Assembly: GCA_025360815.1 (NCBI GenBank)
Contig: JANYBL010000115.1
Location: forward strand, 62,001-126,000
DNA length: 64,000 bases
Source: Burkholderiales bacterium
GTDB taxonomy: Bacteria; Pseudomonadota; Gammaproteobacteria; Burkholderiales; Usitatibacteraceae
Direction: 5' to 3'
The notes under the pieces were generated by a model that saw only the letters and a program-made list of their open reading frames with translations, was not told the DNA's origin and did no database searches. Below are positions 30,365 to 40,503 of this stretch, in pieces. Made by a program: the position numbers and the translations under genes. Position 1 is the first letter of the stretch; each line of letters starts with the position of its first letter.

Positions 30365-30398
30365 AACAAAGATTCAACAAAGATTCAACAAAGGATTC
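30365..30398. repeat. 11-bp tandem repeat at the purF leader
   Basis: Three copies of AACAAAGATTC stand head to tail (the third with one inserted G), ending 3 nt before the purF ATG. They occupy the place where the ribosome binding site should be; AAAGGA in the last unit may serve as it. Confidence 0.8.
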
Positions 30399-30401
30399 AA
30401 T

Positions 30402-31937
30402 ATGTGCGGCATTGTCGGCATTGTTTCAAAAAGCCCCGTCAACCAATTGCTTTATGACGCATTGACGGTTCTGCAGCATCGAGGCCAAGACGCGGCGGGC
30501 ATCGTTACCGCTGAGGGTCGCACCTTCCATATGCACAAAGACAAAGGTTTGGTGCGAGATGTTTTCCGCACTCGCAACATGCGCGCCCTTACCGGCAACA
30601 TCGGGATCGGCCATTGTCGCTATCCAACAGCGGGATCGGCCTCCAGCGCGGCCGAATCACAGCCGTTTTATGTGAACTCGCCATTCGGTGTGGTGCTTGG
30701 CCATAACGGTAATTTGGTCAACACGGCTGAGCTGCAACGCGAATTATTTCAAGATGATTTGCGCCACGTGAATACTAATTCCGATTCCGAGGTTTTGCTT
30801 AATGTGCTTGCACATGAGTTACAAATCGCGGCACGCGGTGTGCGCCTTGATCCCGATGCTATTTTCAATGCGGTCGCCGGCGTGCATCGCCGCGCCAAGG
30901 GGGCTTATGCAATTGTGGCGATGATTGCTGGCTACGGCTTGCTAGCTTTCCGTGATCCGCTGGGCATTCGCCCGCTCATTATTGGCAAGAATGAAACGCC
31001 CGACGGTGGCGTGGAATTTATGGTGGCATCGGAAAGTGTGGCCATCGACGTCACCGGCTTTAAGGTGGTACGTGACGTCGCGCCCGGCGAGGCGATTTTG
31101 ATTGATACGTCCGGCAATTTTTTCAGCCGCCAATGTGCATCTGGTGCGAGCTTGAACCCGTGCATTTTTGAGTACGTCTATTTGGCGCGGCCTGATTCGG
31201 TGATCGACGGTATTTCGGTCTACGAAACCCGTTCACGCATGGGCGCATCGCTGGGTAAAAAAATCTTGCGTGAGAATCCCAATATCGAAATCGATGTTGT
31301 CATTCCGATCCCCGACACGAGCCGCCCGTCGGCCGTCGAGGTCGCGCAAGTGCTTGGCGTTAAATATCGCGAAGGCTTTGTAAAAAACCGCTACATTGGC
31401 CGCACTTTCATCATGCCAGGCCAAGACGAACGTAAAAAATCGGTCCGCCAAAAATTGAACGCGATGGCGATTGAATTCAAGGGTAAGAATGTATTGCTAG
31501 TCGATGATTCCATCGTGCGCGGCACGACATCAAAAGAGATCGTGCAAATGGCGCGGGATTGTGGCGCGCTCAAAGTTTATTTTGCCTCTGCCGCGCCACC
31601 GGTGCGCTTCCCGAATGTCTACGGCATTGATATGCCGACCCGCGGGGAGTTGATCGCCAGTGATCGTACGACAGAACAAATCGCCGCTGCCATTGGCGCG
31701 GATGCGGTGTTTTATCAAGACCTTGATGCGTTGATTGCAGATGTGCAAGCTTGCAATCCAAGTGTCAACAACTTTGATGCATCCTGCTTTGATGGCAAAT
31801 ACATCACTGGCGGTGTGTCGCCTGAATACCTTGCCGATATTGAGGCCAGCCGCCATGATGGCGAAACGCTGATCGCGGGTTTGGAATCGAATGCGTCCCA
31901 GCAGCTGGACCTCGGCTTATCGACAGTTGACGGCTAA
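30402..31937 (+). CDS. purF: Amidophosphoribosyltransferase
   Basis: A 511-residue enzyme beginning MCGIVGIV; Cys2 becomes the N-terminal nucleophile of the glutaminase domain after Met removal. The phosphoribosyltransferase half carries the PRPP loop [14 protein letters not shown] near residue 365. It commits PRPP to purine synthesis. The metZ start follows 3 nt after the stop. Confidence 0.97.
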   Translation: MCGIVGIVSKSPVNQLLYDALTVLQHRGQDAAGIVTAEGRTFHMHKDKGLVRDVFRTRNMRALTGNIGIGHCRYPTAGSASSAAESQPFYVNSPFGVVLGHNGNLVNTAELQRELFQDDLRHVNTNSDSEVLLNVLAHELQIAARGVRLDPDAIFNAVAGVHRRAKGAYAIVAMIAGYGLLAFRDPLGIRPLIIGKNETPDGGVEFMVASESVAIDVTGFKVVRDVAPGEAILIDTSGNFFSRQCASGASLNPCIFEYVYLARPDSVIDGISVYETRSRMGASLGKKILRENPNIEIDVVIPIPDTSRPSAVEVAQVLGVKYREGFVKNRYIGRTFIMPGQDERKKSVRQKLNAMAIEFKGKNVLLVDDSIVRGTTSKEIVQMARDCGALKVYFASAAPPVRFPNVYGIDMPTRGELIASDRTTEQIAAAIGADAVFYQDLDALIADVQACNPSVNNFDASCFDGKYITGGVSPEYLADIEASRHDGETLIAGLESNASQQLDLGLSTVDG

Positions 31938-31940
31938 GCA

Positions 31941-33110
31941 ATGAGTAACGATCAAAAACCAGGTTTTGAAACCTTGGCCGTCCGCGCTGGCGTGTTGCAA
32001 TCGAATTTTCAAGAGCATTCAGAAGCACTGTTTTTAACCTCCAGCTTCACGTACAAATCAGCAGCCGAGGCCGCACATAAATTCGCAAATGTCGAAGGCT
32101 TCATTTACAGCCGCTTCACGAATCCCACCGTCACCATGTTTCAAGACCGGCTGGCGGCCCTGGAATCAGCTGAAGCCTGCGTCGCCACAGCAACCGGTAT
32201 GGCGGCGATCGCCAGCGCTGTGATGGGCTTATTAAAGCAGGGCGATCATATCGTCTGCTCGCAGAGCGTTTTCGGTACCGTTGTCCCGCTGCTGAATCAA
32301 ATCTGTAAGCGCTTCGGTATCGAGACGACGTGGGTTGACCCAACCAACCTAGAGCAATGGCAAGCCGCCATGCGCCCCAATACGCGCATGTTGTTTTGCG
32401 AAACGCCGTCGAATCCATTGGGCGAGATTTGCGATATCGCCGCCCTGGCTACTATTGCTAAAAATAGCGGCGCATGGCTCGCCGTTGATAATTGCCTGCT
32501 CACGCCAGCATTGCAACGCCCGCTCGAACTCGGCGCCGACGTAGTCATACATTCCGCCACCAAATACCTCGACGGCCAAGGCCGCGTGTTGGCGGGTGCG
32601 GTTTGTGGGCGCAAGGAATTGATCGACCAAGTTTATGGTTTTGTTCGCACTGCGGGCCCGGCACTGTCGCCGTTCAATGCGTGGGTATGCCTAAAGGGCT
32701 TGGAGACACTGAAACTGCGCATTGAAGCACAATCGCATGCTGCCCTGAAACTGGCCCGTTGGTTAGAAGCGCAACCGCAGGTGAAGCGGGTTCACTACGC
32801 CGGCCTAGAATCGCACCCTCAGTCCCAGCTCGCCATGCGTCAAGCGCCGTTGCAAGGTGCTGTGTTGTCTTTTGAGGTTGAAGGCGGACGCGAAGCCGCG
32901 TGGAACGTTGTTGACAACTGTCAGCTCATCTCGATCACCGCCAATTTAGGTGACACCAAAACCACGATCACTCATCCGGCCACCACTACACATGCCCGCA
33001 TCTCGCAAGCCGAGCGTGATGCGGCGCGGATTGGCGAAAACCTGCTACGCATTGCAGTAGGGCTGGAATGTGTTGAGGATTTGCAGCGGGATTTGAAGCG
33101 GGGCTTGTAG
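31941..33110 (+). CDS. metZ: O-succinylhomoserine sulfhydrylase
   Basis: A 389-residue Cys/Met-metabolism PLP enzyme. The PLP lysine is in VIHSATKYLDGQGRVLAG, near residue 208; YSRFTNPTVTMFQDRLAALE is the family's N-terminal signature. Position directly after purF is typical for metZ rather than metB or metC. It forms homocysteine from O-succinylhomoserine and sulfide. Confidence 0.92.
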   Translation: MSNDQKPGFETLAVRAGVLQSNFQEHSEALFLTSSFTYKSAAEAAHKFANVEGFIYSRFTNPTVTMFQDRLAALESAEACVATATGMAAIASAVMGLLKQGDHIVCSQSVFGTVVPLLNQICKRFGIETTWVDPTNLEQWQAAMRPNTRMLFCETPSNPLGEICDIAALATIAKNSGAWLAVDNCLLTPALQRPLELGADVVIHSATKYLDGQGRVLAGAVCGRKELIDQVYGFVRTAGPALSPFNAWVCLKGLETLKLRIEAQSHAALKLARWLEAQPQVKRVHYAGLESHPQSQLAMRQAPLQGAVLSFEVEGGREAAWNVVDNCQLISITANLGDTKTTITHPATTTHARISQAERDAARIGENLLRIAVGLECVEDLQRDLKRGL

Positions 33111-33131
33111 AGGCAAGTAACGAGCTTGCCT
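33111..33131 (+). terminator. Hairpin after metZ
   Basis: AGGCAAG and CTTGCCT (33111-33117, 33125-33131) form a perfect 7-bp stem directly after the stop codon. The following T run is short (TTTG), so termination may be weak. Confidence 0.5.
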
Positions 33132-33210
33132 TTGATCAAAGGCATTCCCCGCCGCAGCGTGCGTTGCAAACAATCCGAGTCATCGCTTCTAATACGATGC
33201 GTTCCACCCA

Positions 33211-34935
33211 ATGATAAAACCAGTCATTAAAACGCGGAAAAAAGTGAGTAGTAAAAATCAAACCACCTCACTGCATCGATATCCCGCAATGTCGAACATG
33301 TGGTTGGCATTTTTTTGCTTAGTGCTGGCCGTTTTTTTGTCGCTCTGGCGCGGTCAAGATGCCAATTGGGACTTGCTGAATTATCATTATTACAACCCCT
33401 ACGCTTGGGTAAATAATCGCGCCACGCTCGATATTGCCCCGGCGCAGTTGCAAAGCTTCCATAGTCCGTTCGCCGACCTTCCTTATTACTACATCGTACG
33501 TGCTGGCCTGCCGTCATGGGCCGGGTGTTCAATTCTTGCGTTGCCAGCGGCGACGGCGCTTTTTTTTCTGGGCTTGATTTTTAAACAGTTAGCGCCAAAC
33601 GCGAAGCAACCGGTTTATCTGATCGCCGCAGTCGTGCTCGGCGCAACGGGTGCTGCGGGTGGCCCGTTGATTGGCACGACAATGAGTGAATGGCATTTGG
33701 TGGCGCTGTTTTTCGCGGCTATTTGGCTAATACTGCGTTTAAATTTGCCTGAATTCGATGGTGCTGGCTGCAAAAAAGAGCGGCGTATCGTGTTTGCCGC
33801 GATTATATTAGCCGGGCTGCTGGGAGGTCTTGCGGTTGGATTAAAGCTGACGGCTAGTACATACTCCGTTGGTCTTGCCGTGCTGGTTTTTATGCTGCCA
33901 ACGCGGTTTTGGTTGCGCGTGCAATGCGTGGCGCTGTTGGGGTTTGGCGGTTTGGTTGGTGCCCTCATTGCATATGGGCCTTGGGGATATGAACTTTGGC
34001 ATCGATTCGGAAATCCTTTTTTTCCGTACTTCAATGATATTTTTCAATCGCCGTGGGCTGAGGCCATCCGGTATGCAGATACGCGATATGTAGCTGATTC
34101 GGCCGCGAAGCTCTTGACAACGCCATGGATCATCATGAGGGAAACAGTCGGCTACGTCTCAGAAGCCCCGTTCCGCGACTGGCGGATCGGGTTAGGGCTT
34201 CCGGCATTTATATGGCTGGCATGGCGCACGAGAGCCAATGCTTACGGGAAAATTTGGCTGGCGCTTCTGCTTACGTTTCTAACTATCTATATTTGTTGGA
34301 TATCGTTTTTTGGCTACTATCGGTATGTAAGCATGCTGGAGGCATTGTCAGCGCTTGTAATGGTTGGGCTTGGCGCCAATTTATTTGAAAGCCGTGCGAG
34401 TAATTCGGTTACCAGTTTCATGTCGCCGCGGCGCCAATCGACATTGGCGCATTTTGTGATGATCTTCTTCACCGCGCTTATTGTGGGCACCGCAAAATGG
34501 CCATCATGGGGAAAAGTTCCGCACGGTGAAATGGCGGTTTCCGCTGTTGTGCCGACGCTTCCGAAAGGCTCGATGGTGATGATGTCATCCCTCGCGCCAC
34601 TCGCTTTTATTGCGCCAAATTTTCCGCCTGAAATACCGGTCGTCTCGGTCATCAACAATTTTCTGAACCCTTTTTGGGGCGCTGAGACGATGCTGCACAG
34701 GACCGCGGCTAAGCGCCTTCGCGAACATCAAGGGCCGCTATTCGGATTGGTTAACCGCAATCAAACTCACGAGATTTACTATATGAATGTTCCGATTGAG
34801 GAAATGTTGGCAGCATTAGGTTTGAAGATTGATTTTGATGATTGCAAACCCATCGCAACAAAAATGCCTGAAATAGCACCTAGCTTATGCAGCGTAAGAA
34901 GAATAACGGTCGTGCCACCAAAATGGCCACGCTAA
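33211..34935 (+). CDS. Polytopic membrane protein, possible GT-C glycosyltransferase
   Basis: A 574-residue integral membrane protein with about ten hydrophobic segments through residue 430 and a soluble C-terminal domain of about 130 residues. A loop after the first segment reads RGQDANWDLLNYHYYNPYA, with the Asp-containing pattern expected in GT-C polyprenyl-phosphate sugar transferases. I do not recognise a named family with certainty. The next genes encode a GT2 enzyme and a GtrA protein, which typically make and flip polyprenyl-phosphate sugars, so this could be the transferase that uses them. The start could also be the ATG at residue 28. Confidence 0.6.
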   Translation: MIKPVIKTRKKVSSKNQTTSLHRYPAMSNMWLAFFCLVLAVFLSLWRGQDANWDLLNYHYYNPYAWVNNRATLDIAPAQLQSFHSPFADLPYYYIVRAGLPSWAGCSILALPAATALFFLGLIFKQLAPNAKQPVYLIAAVVLGATGAAGGPLIGTTMSEWHLVALFFAAIWLILRLNLPEFDGAGCKKERRIVFAAIILAGLLGGLAVGLKLTASTYSVGLAVLVFMLPTRFWLRVQCVALLGFGGLVGALIAYGPWGYELWHRFGNPFFPYFNDIFQSPWAEAIRYADTRYVADSAAKLLTTPWIIMRETVGYVSEAPFRDWRIGLGLPAFIWLAWRTRANAYGKIWLALLLTFLTIYICWISFFGYYRYVSMLEALSALVMVGLGANLFESRASNSVTSFMSPRRQSTLAHFVMIFFTALIVGTAKWPSWGKVPHGEMAVSAVVPTLPKGSMVMMSSLAPLAFIAPNFPPEIPVVSVINNFLNPFWGAETMLHRTAAKRLREHQGPLFGLVNRNQTHEIYYMNVPIEEMLAALGLKIDFDDCKPIATKMPEIAPSLCSVRRITVVPPKWPR

Positions 34936-35067
34936 TACCGAGGTCTAGGCGTACCGTGGGAATCGAATTTAAAGCTATGCTTTCGTAAGTCAGGCTAGAA
35001 TTCTGGCTGAGAAAAACCGTATGCTGCTTAATTATTATCTGTCCATCGCGAATCCACATCCTACAAA

Positions 35068-35757
35068 ATGAAACTATCAATCATTATTCCCTGTTACAAC
35101 GAACGCGCCACCATCCGCGAATTGGTCGCCGCCGTTAGAAATTCGCCTTATGAGCCTAAAGAAATTATCATTGTCGACGATTGCTCCAAAGATGGCACGC
35201 GAGAATTTCTACAATCTGACATCGCGCCACTTGTCGACAAAATTTTATATCACGACGTGAATTCAGGCAAAGGCGCTGCCTTGCGCACGGGCATCAAAGC
35301 CGCAACTGGTGATTTGGTGATTATTCAGGACGCTGATTTGGAATATGATCCGCAGGAATATCCAATACTGGTTGCGCCTATCCTGAGCGGCAAAGCGGAC
35401 GTGGTGTTTGGTTCGCGTTTCATGGGCGGTGGCGCGCATCGCGTGGTTTACTTTTGGCACAGCGTCGGCAATGGCTTTTTGACGCTCCTGTCGAACATGT
35501 TTACGAACATCAACCTGACCGATATGGAAACCTGCTACAAAGTTTTTAAGCGCGACATTATTCAGTCAATCACGATTGAAGAGAATCGCTTCGGCTTCGA
35601 GCCGGAAATTACCGCGAAGGTTTCAAAGCTCGGCTGTCGAATTTATGAAGTCGGTATCTCGTACTACGGTAGAACTTACGAGGAAGGTAAAAAAATAGGC
35701 TGGCGTGATGGTGTTCGCGCGATTTATTGCATCATCAAATACAACTTATTCCGTTGA
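35068..35757 (+). CDS. GT2 glycosyltransferase, DPM1-like
   Basis: A 229-residue GT-A fold enzyme starting [35 protein letters not shown] is the nucleotide-binding loop and [10 protein letters not shown] the DxD-type metal site; GSRFMGGG and the [10 protein letters not shown] region follow. It resembles polyprenol-phosphate mannose/glucose synthases without the C-terminal membrane anchors. The product sugar cannot be inferred. Its stop overlaps the GtrA start. Confidence 0.85.
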   Translation: MKLSIIIPCYNERATIRELVAAVRNSPYEPKEIIIVDDCSKDGTREFLQSDIAPLVDKILYHDVNSGKGAALRTGIKAATGDLVIIQDADLEYDPQEYPILVAPILSGKADVVFGSRFMGGGAHRVVYFWHSVGNGFLTLLSNMFTNINLTDMETCYKVFKRDIIQSITIEENRFGFEPEITAKVSKLGCRIYEVGISYYGRTYEEGKKIGWRDGVRAIYCIIKYNLFR

Positions 35758-36161
35758 AGATCGTCCGTTACTTTTTTGTCGGCGGGGCGGCGGCGGTCGT
35801 TGATATTGGCATCTTCTTTCTGTTCGCCAAGCTAGCTGGCTATGACTATTTTCTGGTTGGCTGCGTTGGGTTCCTGATCGCAACCGCAGTGAACTACGTC
35901 CTGAGTGTCAAGCATGTTTTCGAGAGCGGGGTGCGGTTTACCAAGCGAAGAGAAATCATCCTTGTGTACGCTGTGAGTCTCGTTGGCTTGGCGATAAATC
36001 AGCTGGTGCTGTACGTCATGATTGAGCAGGCGCATCGTGAATTAATGTTGGCCAAGCTCACGGCGACAGGCGTTTGCTTTTTTTGGAATTTTTCTGCGCG
36101 TCACTTTATTGTTTTTCGCACTGGCGCCAGTGACGAATCTGCTGAATCCGCCAGCCGTTGA
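35754..36161 (+). CDS. GtrA-family membrane protein
   Basis: A 135-residue protein with four transmembrane segments and the GtrA signature [19 protein letters not shown] at the N-terminus. The start is taken as the TTG that overlaps the GT2 stop by 4 nt; another TTG at 35727 would add 9 residues. GtrA proteins are thought to flip polyprenyl-phosphate sugars, matching the GT2 gene just upstream. Confidence 0.82.
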   Translation: MKIVRYFFVGGAAAVVDIGIFFLFAKLAGYDYFLVGCVGFLIATAVNYVLSVKHVFESGVRFTKRREIILVYAVSLVGLAINQLVLYVMIEQAHRELMLAKLTATGVCFFWNFSARHFIVFRTGASDESAESASR

Positions 36162-36180
36162 CCCCTAGATTTTCGCAAAT

Positions 36181-37584
36181 ATGCTCTTCAACTCCTGGCA
36201 CTTCGTTATTTTTTTTCTATTCGTTCTTTCTATAGCGTCGTTCTTGCCACGTGATGGATGGACTTGGAAAGCATTTCTCGTCGGCAGCAGCTGCTATTTT
36301 TATGGGCAATGGAGTTGGCTCTATTTGGGGCTGATTTTTGTGACGGCATCGATTGATTTTTTCATTGCCCGGCGTCTTTTGCACGTCCTAAATCCGGGGC
36401 GGCTATTGGCGCTGAGCGTTACCTGCAACCTTGGCGTGCTGGCATTTTTTAAATACACCAATTTTTTGATTGGCACACTCAACGCGGTTGGCGCGACAAC
36501 TGGGCAGGGCTTTTCACTCGCTCCCATTGATATCGTGCTGCCGGTTGGCATCTCGTTTTATACCTTTCAAAATATGAGTTACACGATTGATGTCTATCGT
36601 AAAGACCTTACGCCGCGCCGCTCTGTTCTTGACTACGCTGTTTTCACGACATTCTTCCCCCAACTGTTGGCGGGACCGATTGTGCGGGCAACAGAATTTT
36701 TTGGTCAGCTCGATCAACCCAAACGCATCGATTGGCGCAAGATTCAATCTGCGTTGATTTTAATTGCCGCCGGGTATGTTAAAAAAATTGTACTCGCCGA
36801 TAATTTAGCGATCAGTGTTGACGAAGTGTTTTTGGCGCCTGCTGATGCGAGCGGATGGCAAACGCTGTTGGCGGTGTATGCGTTTGCATTTCAAATTTAT
36901 TTTGATTTCTCTGGGTATACCGATATTGCTATCGGCCTCGCGTTGCTGTTGGGTTTTGAATTCCCGAAAAATTTTAACTACCCTTATTTGGCCACATCGT
37001 TCCAAGAATTTTGGCGACGCTGGCACATGACGCTATCGCGCTGGTTGCGAGACTATTTGTACATTGCTCTCGGCGGCAATCGCCGTGGTCTTGCGCGAAC
37101 GATGGCAAGCTTGATGGTGACTATGCTGTTGGGCGGGCTTTGGCATGGTGCGAGCTGGAACTTCGTAATTTGGGGTGCGTTGCATGGTGGTTATATGGTC
37201 GTAGAGCGGTTGATATTGTGCCGAATCAGGTGGTGGCAATCGGATCAAAAAATTATCGTTTGCTTGCGATGGTTTGTGGTTTTTCACATGGTTTGTTTCG
37301 CTTGGATATTTTTTCGGGCACCCGATTTTGCAACGAGTATGCTTGTTATTAAAAAAATTGCATTGATTTTTGCATCGCCATTTGAGGTTGTTAAGTCGGC
37401 AGCACTAGCTTGGTTATTGGCAGGCTTGCTCGTGCACCATTTTCTGATGGACCGTTTTGATGTGAAGCGGCGATTGAGCCATGCAGGCGTCTGGCCGTTC
37501 AGTATTTTCGCTGCGATGATGATTATTCTGTTGATTTGGTTTGCGCCGGCCAAAACGGTTCCGTTTATCTATTTCCAATTTTGA
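36181..37584 (+). CDS. MBOAT-family O-acyltransferase (AlgI-like)
   Basis: A 467-residue membrane-bound O-acyltransferase. The typical N-terminus MLFNSWHFVIFFLFV, the cytoplasmic motif FWRRWHMTLSRWLRDYLYI and the catalytic-His motif GLWHGASWNFVIWGALHG are all present. Relatives such as AlgI acetylate alginate or other exopolysaccharides together with an SGNH-fold periplasmic partner, which is the next gene. Confidence 0.9.
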   Translation: MLFNSWHFVIFFLFVLSIASFLPRDGWTWKAFLVGSSCYFYGQWSWLYLGLIFVTASIDFFIARRLLHVLNPGRLLALSVTCNLGVLAFFKYTNFLIGTLNAVGATTGQGFSLAPIDIVLPVGISFYTFQNMSYTIDVYRKDLTPRRSVLDYAVFTTFFPQLLAGPIVRATEFFGQLDQPKRIDWRKIQSALILIAAGYVKKIVLADNLAISVDEVFLAPADASGWQTLLAVYAFAFQIYFDFSGYTDIAIGLALLLGFEFPKNFNYPYLATSFQEFWRRWHMTLSRWLRDYLYIALGGNRRGLARTMASLMVTMLLGGLWHGASWNFVIWGALHGGYMVVERLILCRIRWWQSDQKIIVCLRWFVVFHMVCFAWIFFRAPDFATSMLVIKKIALIFASPFEVVKSAALAWLLAGLLVHHFLMDRFDVKRRLSHAGVWPFSIFAAMMIILLIWFAPAKTVPFIYFQF

Positions 37585-37594
37585 GTTGAATGTC

Positions 37595-38731
37595 ATGATC
37601 GCATTGCGTTTTATAATGCCACGCGTAGCATGCATCTTGGCAATTGTGCTGTCAGTTGAGGCCGCATTTAGGCTGGGGTTATGGGAGTCATTTGCCAAGC
37701 CCGATAGCAATGCAGGGATGGCCATTCGCGTGAAGCAAGCGATTAATGCCATTGACGCCAAGAGCATTGATTTCCTCACGGTTGGTGATTCGCGGGCAGT
37801 CTATGGCATCGATCACGAGCGGGTTGCCGCACTTGCGAAATCCCTTGGCTTTACGCACATCAACGCATCTATTCCCGGTATGCATTGGATGAGTACCGAT
37901 TTGATGATCCGCTGGATTAGAAGCCGTGCCCCCAATTTAAAAGGCGTGTTGATTGCCACTAATCTTACGAATTTTAGCTATATCGGCAATGGCGATTATG
38001 AATTGGGCATTGCTACGCCTCTCGCGTCAATCGCCGACACGACTTGGATGCAATCGCATGTGCCGTTTGAGCAAAAAAATCTTGCCACCTATGGCGGCTA
38101 TTCTGCGTTGTTTCAATATCGTGAGGACATCGCTGATTTTGTGAAACATCCAGTTCTGCGGGTTGCACAGCTCTCACGTCATCGGCAGGCCTATGCCGGT
38201 GGTGTTTCGCTGACGCAAACGCAACGGGTCCAAACAAATATTTGCTCGGTGCCAAGCACGTCAATCAAAGCGTGTGCAGAAACGCCGCGGTCTGCTGAAA
38301 ACAGCGCTGTGATTGGCCAATGCAAATCGCTGCTAGCGCAGAGTGCAAATCAATTGGATTTTCGAGAATTCAATAATGCGGCGAAATGGCCGCATCTCGC
38401 AGGCGTAAAAAAAATACGGCAAGCGCAACTACGATCTTTAACGCTAGCGAAGCCAGCTGTTGTAGTGCTTATGCCGGTTCCAAAGGTTTGGCGTGAAGAA
38501 CTGCTACCAAAAGGGGCGGAGGACTGGGTGCTCTCGGTGCTAGCGCCGCTAGCGGATGAGGGCATCATTGAGCTTCATAATTTCACGCACTTTTTTGATT
38601 TGCCCGACGGCGCAGAGTGTGGCGCGTTTTGGGATTTGTATCACCAGAATGAGGTTGGGCAGCAAAAACTGACTGCTGCATTGCTGCCAATTCTCGAACG
38701 TCAAATGTATTTGCGGGGACCCACTAAATAA
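37595..38731 (+). CDS. SGNH/AlgX-like partner of MBOAT acyltransferase
   Basis: A 378-residue protein with an N-terminal signal-anchor (about residues 5-25). FLTVGDSRAVYGID near residue 60 is a GDS motif with the putative nucleophile Ser, and FWDLYHQNEVGQQKL near the C-terminus gives the Asp-x2-His pair of SGNH hydrolases. The start at 37595 was chosen because the longer frame begins inside the MBOAT gene. Such proteins transfer acyl groups from the MBOAT protein to a polysaccharide in the periplasm. The spacing of 10 nt supports co-expression. Confidence 0.75.
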   Translation: MIALRFIMPRVACILAIVLSVEAAFRLGLWESFAKPDSNAGMAIRVKQAINAIDAKSIDFLTVGDSRAVYGIDHERVAALAKSLGFTHINASIPGMHWMSTDLMIRWIRSRAPNLKGVLIATNLTNFSYIGNGDYELGIATPLASIADTTWMQSHVPFEQKNLATYGGYSALFQYREDIADFVKHPVLRVAQLSRHRQAYAGGVSLTQTQRVQTNICSVPSTSIKACAETPRSAENSAVIGQCKSLLAQSANQLDFREFNNAAKWPHLAGVKKIRQAQLRSLTLAKPAVVVLMPVPKVWREELLPKGAEDWVLSVLAPLADEGIIELHNFTHFFDLPDGAECGAFWDLYHQNEVGQQKLTAALLPILERQMYLRGPTK

Positions 38732-38750
38732 CCTAACGCGCTTGGCGCTA

Positions 38751-38777
38751 GCGATGATTCTCGCGTGGTGTCATCGC
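38751..38777. terminator. Hairpin between convergent genes
   Basis: GCGATGA and TCATCGC (38751-38757, 38771-38777) form a perfect 7-bp stem extended imperfectly by GCGC-rich flanks. It lies between the convergent SGNH-like gene and lpxH, where a bidirectional terminator is expected, but no T tract follows. Confidence 0.4.
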
Positions 38778-38936
38778 GTCCAGCGCGCATAGTAAATAGC
38801 AGTATGCTTTACCATGTGGGTTCGATGATGGCTGCGCGATGCGAAGCGACCTACCATTGGCGATAAATATTTTAACGAACAGTCAAGTTGCGGTTTTGAT
38901 TCCCCAGGCCATGTCGACCACTGTTTTTTCGCACCG

Positions 38937-39686
38937 TTATTTTAGTCTAGGTGGCAGAAACAGCACTTCCGCGCTATCTCGCCAATCTGCCAAAACAATC
39001 CGCGTACATTCCACGCCATCCACTAGGCGCAAATGCGTCGCGGGCCGGTGGGTGTGGCCGTGGATCATGAGCGGATAGTTCCACTGGCGGAAAACTTGTT
39101 CGACGCTCATTTGGGATACATCCATGATGTCTTCGGGTTTGAGTGATTTTTCAATATTGCTTTGCATTCTGATTTTCGCGCTGAGTTGCGCACGTTCTGC
39201 GTACTTTTTGGCGAGTACAGCCGCTTGCCAAGCTGGGTCACGCGCTTGGGTGCGGAAGGTTTGGTAGGCTACGTCGTCAGTGCACAGCGTGTCGCCATGG
39301 AGCAGCAAGCAACGTTGGTTGTTTAAGGTAATCAGGGTGGGATCGTTGAGTAATGTCAGCCCCGCTTCGCGTGCAAAGCGTTCACCAATTAAAAAATCGC
39401 GATTGCCGCGCATGAAAAAAGTGGTTACGCCACTGCTCGTTAATGTGCGCAGAGCATCGGCAACTTGGCGTGCAAGCGGATCATGGTCAAGCTGATCGTC
39501 ACCTAGCCAGACTTCAAATAGATCACCAAGAATATAGAGCGCGTCAACTGCAGTTGCTGTGTTTTTGAGGAAATCAAAAAACAGTTTGCTGAGTTCGGGG
39601 CGTGATTCGCAGAGGTGCAAATCGGAGACGAATAGCGTGGGACGTAGATCGGGGTACATTTGGTAATCCCCTTTCATAACAAACAT
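38937..39686 (-). CDS. lpxH: UDP-2,3-diacylglucosamine hydrolase
   Basis: A 249-residue calcineurin-type metallophosphoesterase. The metal-binding motifs read TLFVSDLHLCE (DxH), ILGDLFEVW, MRGNRDFLIGE and HGHTHRPA. These and the length match LpxH, which cleaves UDP-diacylglucosamine to lipid X in lipid A synthesis. ATG codons at 39686, 39674 and 39659 are possible starts; the conserved part begins about residue 15. Confidence 0.93.
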   Translation of the reverse strand: MFVMKGDYQMYPDLRPTLFVSDLHLCESRPELSKLFFDFLKNTATAVDALYILGDLFEVWLGDDQLDHDPLARQVADALRTLTSSGVTTFFMRGNRDFLIGERFAREAGLTLLNDPTLITLNNQRCLLLHGDTLCTDDVAYQTFRTQARDPAWQAAVLAKKYAERAQLSAKIRMQSNIEKSLKPEDIMDVSQMSVEQVFRQWNYPLMIHGHTHRPATHLRLVDGVECTRIVLADWRDSAEVLFLPPRLK

Positions 39687-39704
39687 AAAAATTCAAAACG
39701 CGGG

Positions 39705-39761
39705 ATAAGACGGGCGTTCTAGGCAATTTTTGCCTCGAAACGCCCGTCCAGACCGGACTTT
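39705..39761. repeat. Dispersed intergenic palindromic element, copy 4 (best)
   Basis: The best-preserved copy, between ppiA-like and lpxH. Outer arms GACGGGCGTT / AACGCCCGTC (39709-39718, 39739-39748) and inner arms AGGCAA / TTGCCT (39721-39726, 39730-39735) make a 40-nt two-step hairpin, followed by the tail CGGACTTT (39754-39761). Confidence 0.8.
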
Positions 39762-39849
39762 CTAAACAATTTATTGAAAATGCTCGCCAGGGCGGAAATC
39801 ATTTGATGCCCTGGTGTTTGCCCAATAAATCGCAACGGGAGTTGTTAAA

Positions 39850-40503
39850 TTACAAGCACTCTGCCTTTTGAATCACAACATCTTCTTGTGGCACGTCAGT
39901 TGGGAACATGCCGCGTCCGCCGGTTTTGACTGCCTTGATTTTATCGACCACATCGGTGCCCTCAACAACTTTGCCAAATACCGCGTAACCGTAGTTTGCT
40001 GGCCCCGCATGGTTTAGGAAATCGTTATTGCCAACGTTGATGAAGAACTGCGCTGTACCGGAATCGACTACATTGGTACGTGCCATGGCCACGGTGTACA
40101 TATCGTTCTTCAGGCCATTTGGCGCCTCGTTTTTGATCGGCGCATTGACGGGTTTTTGATTCAGCTTGGCATCAAATCCGCCGCCTTGAATCATGAAATT
40201 GCTGATCACACGATGAAAGATTGTGCCGGCATAGTGACCGGATTCAACATACTTGATGAAGTTGGCTGTCGAGATGGGGGCTTTTTCGTTATCGAGTTCG
40301 AGCGTCATAGCGCCCATGTTAGTGGTGAGTTTTACTTTCACAGCGGTTCCTTTGTCGTTGATTTTGCAAGATGAAGCTTTGGCGATTTTTGTTTCAGTGG
40401 CTTTTTTAGCGGGCGCTTTTTCAGCTGTTTTTTCCGCGAACGCACTAGCCGTAAAAAACGCAGTTAATAAAAAAGAAGAAGCTAAAAATGTGGAGGCTTT
40501 CAT
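39850..40503 (-). CDS. ppiA: Periplasmic cyclophilin-type peptidyl-prolyl isomerase
   Basis: A 217-residue protein with a clear signal peptide (cleaved after AFA, residue 23), a Lys/Ala-rich linker and a cyclophilin domain from about residue 52. The active-site segment is FHRVISNFMIQGGGF; VAMARTNVVDSGTAQFFINVG carries the substrate-contacting Gln-Phe-Phe. It should assist folding in the periplasm. Confidence 0.9.
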   Translation of the reverse strand: MKASTFLASSFLLTAFFTASAFAEKTAEKAPAKKATETKIAKASSCKINDKGTAVKVKLTTNMGAMTLELDNEKAPISTANFIKYVESGHYAGTIFHRVISNFMIQGGGFDAKLNQKPVNAPIKNEAPNGLKNDMYTVAMARTNVVDSGTAQFFINVGNNDFLNHAGPANYGYAVFGKVVEGTDVVDKIKAVKTGGRGMFPTDVPQEDVVIQKAECL

